Below are positions 53,301 to 60,654 of a DNA stretch of 64,000 bases, piece by piece; within the stretch, counting starts at the first letter, position 1; every line of letters begins with the position of its first letter. Below the pieces are notes generated by a model. It was given only the letters and a program-made list of their open reading frames with translations. It ran no database searches and had not been told where the DNA came from. The position numbers and the translations under genes were made by a program. The stretch is from an uncultured Bacteroidales bacterium (lineage in GTDB: Bacteria; Bacteroidota; Bacteroidia; Bacteroidales; Bacteroidaceae), in contig CACYYM010000013.1 of the NCBI GenBank assembly GCA_902778625.1, positions 1-64,000 of the forward strand, in the 5' to 3' direction.

Positions 53301-53791
53301 GCAACTTCGTGCCAGTAGCTCAGCTCACGGAGGGGATGCCAACGTCTATCAGCGAAAGCTACGTATCGCCTGTCATCTTCACCGACGGCAACACGCGCTA
53401 TCTGCGTTTCCAGGTGATGGAAACCATTGGCAAGCGCGCCGACAGTCATATCTTCGCCATGAGCGAGTTCCAAGTGCACAAGGTCATCTTCGACGAAGAG
53501 TCTTCGCCTTATTACCTCAGCCAGCAAGTTAAGGATGCCTTCGACGCCCTTCAGGCACAGATGCAGGCAATGCGTCTCCTCATCGGAGCAGGCACCACCA
53601 CCGCCGCCGATCGCGAGGCTTTGCGTGAAGCCATCGAAGCAGCCGAACTGGCACTGCAGAATGCGACGGGAATAAACGGCGTAGCTGCTTTCTCCAAAGG
53701 CGACGGAACCATCTTTAACCTCAGCGGTCAGCGTGTCAGCAAGCCAGGAAAGGGCATCTACATCGTTAACGGGAGGAAAGTCCTCTACTAA
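50387..53791 (+). CDS. secreted DUF3472-domain protein with two discoidin domains
   Basis: 1134 residues with a signal peptide (about 1-21). Residues about 25-170 resemble DUF5077 and about 175-400 DUF3472 (HLWWSTQVPGAPTGQAYNW ... VLFSVWDNGDVD ... TRFGGEGTGSS). F5/8 type C-like domains lie at about 478-620 and 878-1031 (DGDTTTYYHNKW; IDKKTSTYYETW), with a ricin-like module between. A helical FIVAR-like stretch precedes the tail FNLSGQRVSKPGKGIYI. DUF3472 is found in secreted proteins of carbohydrate-degrading bacteria; the activity is not established. Confidence 0.8.
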   Translation: MKQKLTLLLWLAFLMAMPTFATDWQAKTDTIWPARHYRELNGEASGSQRSNSYINWNYTEGTVLVYGIHFPTGHVRADAVFNAKYGRNVTFGVRIVHPATGTVVLETSATSDKTSTAQQTMEIMPDTEMPYDGWYRFELTCPNGSTMLDRLNLLLFQRTSTLNITDSEIFMAPSVHLWWSTQVPGAPTGQAYNWTYLEVMYPSSYKQPATYQMAIGTDGMYSGIQMPNRSDGSYGHTVLFSVWDNGDVDADKNLPAIMRAGAVDLGPEAYGTRFGGEGTGSSIRYNRDDLWEFDHWVQFLYNVRPDIISVTNEDGTVSEFESTLQSVWFKMAEEADWHYMGTLRMAGANRLTSGIYSFLENFGDKGGNLMRRCYFRNGAMRSAATGKWYALNHAGYGHTQGKNQRNSRYDYGHGVTDLFDKTFYLETGGYMGTRDSLDTCEAPTMGEMPWVDTIDVARLERRVDEGVLHYQTKVTNSRIEKTRTVSDPATWQVISWSDEETVGEDDMGRAVMILDGDTTTYYHNKWKNGTANYPHNFVIEAPDITTISMIELYQGRTSKYRAKAVVLSVSDNNSQWTTVGRFNIDDAESPRIQLPEPVSGKYFRLRFMTGYGTNLVINEIYFKHEYRLADLLDLTQQIINESDSWGGYAPADLEALLAVYADGTCTDADALREAIEALGETAQPLTYGIVNKAESFTPKAVYQLHNIAGRGDIISTTDDVLSIAASNVADAPEAYQQPCGVTNPYCNWMVLHSDKYNENYLYNLGAKKYLRVEGSAVTLSDTPMPITVKKAGDGFAINISNKYVSISATSETPVVLANSAGTNGIFQLRTNQYMRPDESTIQELNTEAERALHDDVSTLLFQQALETYAKAFVCQADLTSTLVRSSTSLSSNANSTQQTEHNLAKLIDKKTSTYYETWYSGITWPDEMSYIQAHITPALSAFAFSFTPSQNPEYGLPDTPQDIVVYASSNTRNFVPVAQLTEGMPTSISESYVSPVIFTDGNTRYLRFQVMETIGKRADSHIFAMSEFQVHKVIFDEESSPYYLSQQVKDAFDALQAQMQAMRLLIGAGTTTAADREALREAIEAAELALQNATGINGVAAFSKGDGTIFNLSGQRVSKPGKGIYIVNGRKVLY

Positions 53792-53808
53792 GACTAACCG
53801 GATACAGA

Positions 53809-53845
53809 AGAAGGCAGCCCCATTCGCAGAGCTGCCTTCTTTGTG
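53809..53845. terminator. bidirectional terminator between convergent genes
   Basis: AGAAGGCAGC (from 53809) pairs with GCTGCCTTCT (53831-53840), with T-rich sequence to the right and A-rich to the left. It serves both the DUF3472 gene and the pspC gene. Confidence 0.8.
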
Positions 53846-53856
53846 TTTCCTTTCGG

Positions 53857-54672
53857 TTAGAAGCTGAACAAATCAAAGATGATCCTACCCCAAATGACGA
53901 AGATGAAGATGAGCGGCAGAACGCAACAGATGGCAATCGTGATGAGGATTGCCTTCAGGCAGCCTTTGTTCTCGTTCTGAACGACAACGGGCTCCGAGTC
54001 GCACTTCACTTGCTCTGCCAGGTTGTTGGGCGTAACGTCCCTACCTTGTTGACGCAGACGGTCTTCGGGTGTAAGGGCGGCAGGTGTGATGAGCCACATG
54101 ACGATGTAAATAATGGGAGGCAGACCGAAGCCGAGTAGCGTGAGGGCAATTGCTCCAAGTCGCCAGATGAGCGGGCTGCCCGCTTCGAAGTAAGTTGCCA
54201 AACCAGAGCAAACGCCGCCCAAGACCTTGTCGTCGGCACAGCGATAGTAGCGGTGTGAGCGGACGTGTTCGCGACCTCTGTCGTAAGTGTCGCGAGTGAA
54301 ACGCTCCGCCTCCTTGGCGAACTGTTTGAAGTCCTCCTTGAAGGTTCCATCCTGCTTGCCCGACTCTCGTTTATTGTAGGAAGCGAAGGCATTCTCCGCC
54401 TTGTTGTTGTCTCCGGCAATGTCTTCTGCGCTACCAATCGTGTCGATAATCTCTTTGACCACGTTTATATCGACCGCCGTCATGCCTGCCTCGCGTTTCT
54501 TCCAAAGGAGCTCAGCCACGCGATGCTCAATGTCGTCGGCGATCTCCTCACCGCCTTCCTGACGGTTGAAATAGCGTTGCATACTGTTCAAGTAATTTTC
54601 GAGAAGGTTGTAGGCGTCCTCGTCTATATTATATAATGTGCCGAAGAGGTTGATGTTGATGTTCTTTTTCAT
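53857..54672 (-). CDS. PspC-domain membrane protein
   Basis: 271 residues. The N-terminal about 130 residues are soluble and helical (INLFGTLYNIDEDAYNLLENYLNSM). The PspC domain lies at about 143-205 (YRCADDKVLGGVCSGLATYF ... PPIIYIVMWLITPA), with membrane segments there and again near the C-terminus (AILITIAICCVLPLIFIFVIW). PspC-type proteins act in envelope-stress signalling. It begins 20 bases after padR, a pairing common in Bacteroidetes, so PadR probably controls it. Confidence 0.9.
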   Translation of the reverse strand: MKKNININLFGTLYNIDEDAYNLLENYLNSMQRYFNRQEGGEEIADDIEHRVAELLWKKREAGMTAVDINVVKEIIDTIGSAEDIAGDNNKAENAFASYNKRESGKQDGTFKEDFKQFAKEAERFTRDTYDRGREHVRSHRYYRCADDKVLGGVCSGLATYFEAGSPLIWRLGAIALTLLGFGLPPIIYIVMWLITPAALTPEDRLRQQGRDVTPNNLAEQVKCDSEPVVVQNENKGCLKAILITIAICCVLPLIFIFVIWGRIIFDLFSF

Positions 54673-54692
54673 TGTCTTATGTGGTTAAATGG

Positions 54693-55022
54693 TTATTTTT
54701 CATTCTTCAGGAAGTAAACTGTGCGCTGGATTTCCTCCCAACTTGCATCGAGCTGGGCGAGCGCCTTATGTCCGTCGTCGGTCAGGACATAATACTTGCG
54801 AGGCGGTCCCTGTGTGCTTTCACGCCATTCGTAGCCAAGCAGTCCATCCCTCTTCAACCTTGAAAGCAGCGGATAGAGCGTGCCTTCCATCACGATCATC
54901 TCTGCTTCGTGGAGCCTTTGGATGATGTCGTTGGCATAGCAGGGCTGCTGTCTGAGCAGGAGCATAATGCAGTATTCGAGCATCCCTTTTCGCATCTGCG
55001 ATTTCGTGTTGTCCGTGTTCAT
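54693..55022 (-). CDS. PadR-family transcriptional regulator
   Basis: 109 residues, a stand-alone PadR winged helix: MRKGMLEYCIMLLLRQQPCYANDIIQRL, EGTLYPLLSRLKRDGLLGYEW and GPPRKYYVLTDDGHKAL are the family segments. These proteins are dimeric repressors, often autoregulatory. A 19-base dyad overlaps the expected -33 region of its own promoter (55073-55091), which fits autorepression of padR-pspC. Confidence 0.92.
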   Translation of the reverse strand: MNTDNTKSQMRKGMLEYCIMLLLRQQPCYANDIIQRLHEAEMIVMEGTLYPLLSRLKRDGLLGYEWRESTQGPPRKYYVLTDDGHKALAQLDASWEEIQRTVYFLKNEK

Positions 55023-55051
55023 TTCTTATCAAATATCGTGTTTCGACACTG

Positions 55052-55059
55052 CAAAGGTA
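55052..55059 (-). promoter_or_regulatory. -7 element of the padR-pspC promoter
   Basis: TACCTTTG on the minus strand, 29 bases before the padR start codon. Confidence 0.65.
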
Positions 55060-55072
55060 GGCATAATTTGAA

Positions 55073-55091
55073 TACCTTGTATCGCAAGGTA
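55073..55091. promoter_or_regulatory. palindromic putative PadR operator
   Basis: TACCTTG-TATCG-CAAGGTA: perfect 7-base arms with a 5-base centre, placed where the -33 element of the padR promoter should lie. Binding here would block the promoter. The assignment to PadR is by position and by the usual autoregulation of the family. Confidence 0.6.
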
Positions 55092-55151
55092 CTAACATTT
55101 AACACAATTTAAGTTTAGACGTGTGGCGTTGCAAAGGACAAAACTTCGAGA

Positions 55152-55506
55152 TTGTAAAGATATTTCTCAAAAAGACTCGTTTAAAAAGCGAAAAATCGCA
55201 CGGACGATGCTTTGGATACCCAAAAGCTGAAAAATGGCCTGTTTTTCTTCTGCAATGATAATCAAACAGTTAGAAAGAGCCAACCTGAAGCACCACGTCA
55301 AGAAAGTATCACCCACGAACGGAGTATCATCAAACGAAGCACAATTTGACACAATTTTCGACGTTGCGAGACGGTCAACTTCACACGCGGAAATTACAAA
55401 CTTCGCACGCGGAAATTGTAAACGCCGCACGCGACGTTGAAAAACATCCCGTGCTGCATTGCCAAACACAAAGTGCCGAGTCACAAAATCTTGTAAAGAT
55501 TTTTTC
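55152..55506 (+). repeat. 339-base-spaced intergenic element, copy 3
   Basis: TTGTAAAG at 55152 and again at 55491, exactly 339 bases apart. ATAATC is at offset 106 and the six 22-base units run from offset 207 (55359) to 55490, as in the copies at 12190 and 32038. Units read TCACACGCGGAAATTACAAA, TCGCACGCGGAAATTGTAAA and similar. A further unit-like stretch (about 55119-55140) lies outside the left boundary. It lies between divergent padR and the alkaline phosphatase gene. No coding sequence was seen in 55023-55664. Confidence 0.75.
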
Positions 55507-55570
55507 AGGCTCTCTCCTTTCGAATTACAGATTTTCAAACAGCAAGAAACAAAGAAAAACATGTTTTTCT

Positions 55571-55601
55571 TTTGTTTTTTGCTCAACATTTCGTACCTTT
55601 G
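55571..55601 (+). promoter_or_regulatory. promoter of the alkaline phosphatase operon
   Basis: TTTG (55571-55574), 19 bases, TACCTTTG (55594-55601): a full consensus match, 63 bases before the start codon. Confidence 0.8.
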
Positions 55602-55664
55602 TTGCCGCAGATTAAGCAGATTAAGCAAATTACGCAGATTCTTTAACCCAAATAAAACAACAAA

Positions 55665-57056
55665 ATGAAGAAACGTTTCTTTTCCACGATGAGCATTCTG
55701 CTGATTGCTCTCGCATGCTTTGCAGAAGGCAAGGCCAAGTATGTGTTCTATTTCATCGGTGACGGTATGGGCGTCAACCAAGTCAATGCAGCCGAGACCT
55801 ATCTCGGCGCCCTCGAGGGCCGCATCGGCATCAAGGAGCTTTGCTTCCCCAGTTTCCCCTACGTAGGCCTCATCAACACACAGAGCGCCACGAACGGCGT
55901 GACCGACTCGGCAGCCGGTGGAACAGCCCTGGCAAGCGGCAACAAGACTAAGAACGGCGCGCTCGGCGTACTGAAGGACCTGGAGACGCCCGTCACCAGC
56001 ATCGCACATTGGGCTAAGGATGCAGGCGCCGCAGTCGGCGTCACGACGAGTGTCAGCATCGACCACGCCACGCCAGCTGCCTTCTATTCCCACGTAGCCA
56101 AGCGCGGCATGACGTACGAGATTGGCGCTCAGCTGCCCACATCAGGCTTCGACTTCTTCGGAGGCAGCGACTTCGTGAAGCCACAGAACCCCGACGGCGG
56201 CCCCGACCTCTATGCGCAGGCTCAAGCAGCAGGCTACACCATCGCACGAGGCTATAAGGACTACCAGAAGAAGGCTAAGAAGGCCGACAAGATGATTCTC
56301 TTCCAACCCGAAGAGGCCAGCAAGGTAGAGGTGGGCTCCATCCCCTACGCCCTCGACCGCACGAAGAACGACCTCACCCTGCAGGACATCACGCGCGCTG
56401 CCATCAACTTCCTCATGAAGAAGCAGAGCGAGAAGGACGGCTTCTTCCTGATGGTGGAAGGCGGCAAGATCGACTGGGCTTGCCACGCTAACGACCCCGC
56501 ATTCATCAGCGAGCTTATCGACATGGACAACGCCGTCAAGGTGGCTTACGAGTTCTATCAGCAGCATCCCGACGAGACGCTCATCGTCATCTCTGCCGAC
56601 CACGAGACGGGCGGACTGGTACTCGGCCGCGGCCCGTACGAACTGAACCTCAAGGCAGTGTCTTATCAGCGCATGAGTATGGACAAGCTCAACCGCGAGC
56701 TCAACAACATGAAGAAGAACTTGGGCGAGAAGTTCACTTGGGACGAGACGAAGAAGTTCCTCACCGAGAACTTCGGCTTCTGGAACGGCGTTGAGGTCAA
56801 CGACGACCAGGCAAAGCGTCTGGAGAACTCCTTTAACGAGTTCAAGGAAGGCAAGGGCGACGCCGGCCGCCTCTCTGGCACGGTGAAGCGCGTCATCTCC
56901 GAGTGCGCCCTGATTGGCTGGCAAAGCGGCGGCCACAGCAACGGCTACGTTCCTGCCTTCGCTATCGGCGTCGGTGCAGAGCAGTTCCATGGCCGCTTCG
57001 ACAACACCGAAATCCCGAAAAAGATGGCAAAGGCTGCCGGCTGGGAAGTGAAGTAA
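55665..57056 (+). CDS. alkaline phosphatase
   Basis: 463 residues with a signal peptide (about 1-20). Metal ligand Asp33 (FIGDGMG), nucleophile Ser82 (TDSAAGGTALASG), the HATPAAFYSHV and CHANDPAF segments and the second metal cluster ADHETGG are present, with the last His in GGHSNGYVPAFAIG. It hydrolyses phosphomonoesters in the periplasm. It is the first gene of a three-gene operon with a GH43 protein and an EamA transporter; the GH43 gene starts 19 bases downstream. Confidence 0.93.
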   Translation: MKKRFFSTMSILLIALACFAEGKAKYVFYFIGDGMGVNQVNAAETYLGALEGRIGIKELCFPSFPYVGLINTQSATNGVTDSAAGGTALASGNKTKNGALGVLKDLETPVTSIAHWAKDAGAAVGVTTSVSIDHATPAAFYSHVAKRGMTYEIGAQLPTSGFDFFGGSDFVKPQNPDGGPDLYAQAQAAGYTIARGYKDYQKKAKKADKMILFQPEEASKVEVGSIPYALDRTKNDLTLQDITRAAINFLMKKQSEKDGFFLMVEGGKIDWACHANDPAFISELIDMDNAVKVAYEFYQQHPDETLIVISADHETGGLVLGRGPYELNLKAVSYQRMSMDKLNRELNNMKKNLGEKFTWDETKKFLTENFGFWNGVEVNDDQAKRLENSFNEFKEGKGDAGRLSGTVKRVISECALIGWQSGGHSNGYVPAFAIGVGAEQFHGRFDNTEIPKKMAKAAGWEVK

Positions 57057-57075
57057 AACAAAATAACCACCCACA

Positions 57076-59730
57076 ATGAGACACTTTAAATCTTCGCTAT
57101 TCGCTCTCTGCTCTTTCCTCCTCCTCCCTCTCCTCGCTTTGGCAGAGGGAGGGAAGAGCCAGGTGCCGCTAGCTGACCCGTACATCCTGCTCGAAGGCGA
57201 CACCTACTACGCCTACGGCACTAACGATGCCGACGGCATCCGCTGCTATACGAGCAACGACCTGCGCGTCTGGAAGTACGAAGGCTTGGCCCTCCACAAA
57301 AACAATACGACAGAAACCAAATGGTTCTGGGCCCCTGAGGTGTATCATATTGGTGACAAGTACATCATGTACTTCTCCGCAAATGAGCACCTCTTTGCTG
57401 CGACGTCATCATCGCCGAAAGGCCCGTTCGTGCAGGTCGGCACGTACCAGATGAACGACCTCATCGGCGACGAGAAGTGCATCGACTCGCATGTCTTCAT
57501 CGATACGGACAGTACGGCCTACATCTTCTTCGTGCGCTTCACCGACGGCAACTGCATCTGGCAGGCAAAGCTGAGCGACGACTTCATCACGCCCGTTGCT
57601 GGCACTCTGCGCAAATGCTTCGCTGTCTCGCAAAGTTGGGAGAACAAGATGGGGCGCGTCAACGAGGGGCCAAACGTCATCAAACATGGCCGTCGCTATT
57701 TCCTTACCTATTCGGGCAACGACTATCAGAGCCAAGACTATGCCGTGGGTTATGCCTATACGAACAACATCGCATCGGGCAACTGGACGAAGTACGCGCA
57801 GAACCCCATCCTTCGCCGTTGGGACGACCTCGTCGGCACGGGCCATCACTCGCTCTTCTACGATAAGGACAGCGTCCTGCGCATCGTCTTTCATGCCCAC
57901 AACAGCAAGGAGACCATTCATCCCCGACTGATGTACATCGGCACGATGCAGCTTATCCGCCCGACGCTTTCCACGTCTGCTCCTTACAACCCCGAGCTTA
58001 TCACGAAGAAATGGGGTTTTGAGAATGGCGGAGCGGTCACCATCGACCTGAACAACGACGGTAGCCAAGACATTGTGACCGGTGGACTTTCCTACGTTCA
58101 GGACTCCGCCACAGGCGAAACAACAACCAACGACATCTCTTACATCGCGACCCTTAACCCTTCGACACATCGCTGGACGAAGGTCACGACGACTCCTCCC
58201 TTCATGGCAATGATCTCGCCCTCCTTCGTTCCTTGCGACATTAACAACGACGGCAACATGGATCTCGTTGTCTTTGACCAGACAGCTGACGAGACAGAAG
58301 ACATCACCGAAGGCATCTTCCTAGGCAAAGGGGATGGGACATTCGAGGTAGCAGCATTTACCCTCCTCACCCCCGACGGCTCTCCTGCGGCCTTTAACCT
58401 CAAGGCACCCTGCAACGCCGAGATTATTGACATCGACAACGACGCACGGCTCGACATCATCCTTGCAGGGCATGAAGGCGAGACGAACTACAATGTCATA
58501 CTTCACAACCAAACAACCGAGGAAGGAGAACTATGCTTTTCCATAGAGCCATACGATCAGGAGTACCTGCTTAGCGAGGCAATCATCCAGCCCGCTGACC
58601 TCAACAACGACGGCTTTCAAGACTTTGTCATTTCTGCCGTCGTGGAAGGAAAGGAAGATCAGGTACGCTTCACCGACGTCTTCCTTAACAATTCTGAGCA
58701 ACACGGGCACTTCACCCGCCTCGGCTTGGGCGAGAAGGGAGCCGATTTGAAACGCAAGTCGAACGGTGCTTTGCAGGTTGCCGACTTCAACAACGACGGC
58801 TGGCTCGACATCGTGCTTGCTGGACTTGGTGAGACATCTTCTGGAGAAGCAACGCCGAAGCAGCGTCTCTACACAAACCAAAAGACAGAGGTGCCAAGCT
58901 TCAAGACAACTATGTGCGACTTCCAAAGTGATACCTACACCCTCACGTCCTCAGCCAACAACTCCATTGGCGTTACCGACTGGAACGGCGACGGATTCTA
59001 CGACATCCTCATTGGCGGCATCAAGTCAAACGTTTACGGTGGTATGCTTTACCTCAACGACGGCAATGGACGCCCCAAACGCAGCGTCGCCATCCCGGGT
59101 GCCACTAAAGCTTGCGTCATCTTCCCCGACTACAATGGCGACGGACGCAAGGACTTCGTGGTCATTGGCTATTCAAAGGATAACAACTACCTGACCTCGG
59201 CACAACAAGGAGACAATGCCATCCTTTGTTACAACCTGTCCTCTCCCATCTCACGACCTGATGCGCCGCTCTCCACGACAATATGCAAAGAGGCCGGCGT
59301 CGTGTCGCTGTCGTGGGAGGCGCCCGACACAATACACAAAGGCTTTACCTATGAAGTCTATATTAAAGATGAGGAAGGGCACCTTTTAAACTGCACGCCA
59401 GCCATCATCGGCGGTGAGAAGGACGGAGTGCGCAAGGTGAACCGCCTCGGTCGAGTCGGCACAAAGACTGAGTGGAAGTTTTGTCCCACGAAACCCGGCA
59501 CTTATACTTGGGGCGTGCAAACCGTCGACGCAGCCTACACGGGCTCTGTCTTCACAGAAGGTCCGCAGTTCACTGTAACAGAAGAAGACATCACGACGAG
59601 CATTGAGTCACCTCAAGATTCAAGAAAGACAATTCAGAATGATGTTTTTGACCTTAGCGGCCGTCGCCTTTCGAAAGCTCGAAAAGGCGTTTACATCATC
59701 AATAATCGCAAAGTCCTGCAACGTAAATGA
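57076..59730 (+). CDS. secreted GH43-like enzyme with FG-GAP/VCBS repeats
   Basis: 884 residues with a signal peptide (about 1-23). The five-bladed GH43-like domain (about 25-310) has the three carboxylates: Asp34 (LADPYI), Asp137 (CIDSHVFID) and Glu197 (VNEGPNV). Residues about 310-740 are FG-GAP/VCBS repeats (DLNNDGSQDIVTGG, DINNDGNMDLVVF, DWNGDGFYDILIGG), a calcium-binding propeller. An Fn3-like domain (about 745-860) and the tail FDLSGRRLSKARKGVYI follow. GH43 members act on arabinan, xylan or galactan. The combination with a long FG-GAP propeller is uncommon. Its stop overlaps the next start by 4 bases. Confidence 0.85.
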   Translation: MRHFKSSLFALCSFLLLPLLALAEGGKSQVPLADPYILLEGDTYYAYGTNDADGIRCYTSNDLRVWKYEGLALHKNNTTETKWFWAPEVYHIGDKYIMYFSANEHLFAATSSSPKGPFVQVGTYQMNDLIGDEKCIDSHVFIDTDSTAYIFFVRFTDGNCIWQAKLSDDFITPVAGTLRKCFAVSQSWENKMGRVNEGPNVIKHGRRYFLTYSGNDYQSQDYAVGYAYTNNIASGNWTKYAQNPILRRWDDLVGTGHHSLFYDKDSVLRIVFHAHNSKETIHPRLMYIGTMQLIRPTLSTSAPYNPELITKKWGFENGGAVTIDLNNDGSQDIVTGGLSYVQDSATGETTTNDISYIATLNPSTHRWTKVTTTPPFMAMISPSFVPCDINNDGNMDLVVFDQTADETEDITEGIFLGKGDGTFEVAAFTLLTPDGSPAAFNLKAPCNAEIIDIDNDARLDIILAGHEGETNYNVILHNQTTEEGELCFSIEPYDQEYLLSEAIIQPADLNNDGFQDFVISAVVEGKEDQVRFTDVFLNNSEQHGHFTRLGLGEKGADLKRKSNGALQVADFNNDGWLDIVLAGLGETSSGEATPKQRLYTNQKTEVPSFKTTMCDFQSDTYTLTSSANNSIGVTDWNGDGFYDILIGGIKSNVYGGMLYLNDGNGRPKRSVAIPGATKACVIFPDYNGDGRKDFVVIGYSKDNNYLTSAQQGDNAILCYNLSSPISRPDAPLSTTICKEAGVVSLSWEAPDTIHKGFTYEVYIKDEEGHLLNCTPAIIGGEKDGVRKVNRLGRVGTKTEWKFCPTKPGTYTWGVQTVDAAYTGSVFTEGPQFTVTEEDITTSIESPQDSRKTIQNDVFDLSGRRLSKARKGVYIINNRKVLQRK

Positions 59731-60596
59731 AACGTTTCTCTGGTTACATCGGCGCACTTGTTGTTGTCTGTATCTGGGGCTCCACCTTCGTAAGCAGTAA
59801 GGTGCTGCTTGATGTGGGCTTGCGCCCCGCGGACATCTTCCTCGTTCGCTTTGTAATTGCCTATCTCTGCATGCTTCTCATCTCGCACAAACGACTCTTT
59901 GCAGACAATTGGCAAGACGAGCTTGTGCTCTTTCTCCTCGGCATAATGGGCGGCTCGCTCTACTTCTTGACGGAGAACATGGCGCTTTGTTACAGCTATG
60001 CCACCAATGTGAGCATCCTCGTCAGCACGGCTCCGCTCCTAACCGCGCTTGTCTGTTCTCTGTTCTATCCCTCGGAAAGGATGAAGGGCTGGCAAGTGAT
60101 AGGGTCAATCATCGCCTTTGTCGGCGTCATTCTTGTCGTGCTGAACGGGCAACTTGTCCTGCATCTCAATCCTTTAGGAGACATGCTTGCGCTATCTGCC
60201 GCCCTTGCGTGGGCGTTCTATTCGCTCTTTATGAGGCGAATCATGGGGCGTTACAGCATGGACTTCATCACGCGCAAGATCTTCGCATACGGTATTATCA
60301 GCATCCTTCCCTATTTTTGGCTTGTCGAACCTTTCAGCATGACGGAAGCGATGCTGGCTAAGCCAGTTGTGATTGTGAACTTGCTCTTCCTCTCCGTTAT
60401 CGCATCGAATGCCTGCTACCTCCTTTGGAACTGGGTGCTCAAGGAAGTCGGCGTCGTCCATGCCTCCAATTTCATTTACCTGCAGAGCCTCGTCACGATG
60501 GTCGTTAGCGCCATTGTTCTCGACGAACGCATTACGCCGATGGCCATCGCGGGAGCTATCATCCTTATCCTTGGAATGCTTCGCGCTTTGAAATAA
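59727..60596 (+). CDS. EamA/DMT-superfamily transporter
   Basis: 289 residues with about ten hydrophobic segments and the internal duplication typical of EamA proteins (VCIWGSTFVSSKVLLDVG ... GDMLALSAALAWAFYSLFMRR ... ILDERITPMAIAGAIILILGML). It is an inner-membrane exporter or importer of small metabolites; the substrate is unknown. Its ATG overlaps the GH43 stop (ATGA), so the two are translationally coupled. Confidence 0.9.
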   Translation: MKRFSGYIGALVVVCIWGSTFVSSKVLLDVGLRPADIFLVRFVIAYLCMLLISHKRLFADNWQDELVLFLLGIMGGSLYFLTENMALCYSYATNVSILVSTAPLLTALVCSLFYPSERMKGWQVIGSIIAFVGVILVVLNGQLVLHLNPLGDMLALSAALAWAFYSLFMRRIMGRYSMDFITRKIFAYGIISILPYFWLVEPFSMTEAMLAKPVVIVNLLFLSVIASNACYLLWNWVLKEVGVVHASNFIYLQSLVTMVVSAIVLDERITPMAIAGAIILILGMLRALK

Positions 60597-60600
60597 GAAA

Positions 60601-60640
60601 GGCTCTTCCTTCATTTAGGAAGCGCCTTACTTCGGTTTTA
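60601..60640. terminator. possible bidirectional terminator between convergent genes
   Basis: GGCTCTTCCT (60601-60610) pairs with AGGAAGCGCC (60617-60626) with one mismatch. T-rich sequence follows on the right, A-rich on the left. Confidence 0.5.
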
Positions 60641-60654
60641 CAAACGTTATTCCT

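Noticed and set aside
55167..56093. A long minus-strand reading frame through copy 3 of the element and antisense to the phosphatase gene; similar peptides (VFQRR-x-RRLQFPRA) read from the other arrays
   Set aside because: The similarity follows from the repeated DNA itself. Frames in the other copies have different starts and stops, and the longest one only runs because it is antisense to a real gene.
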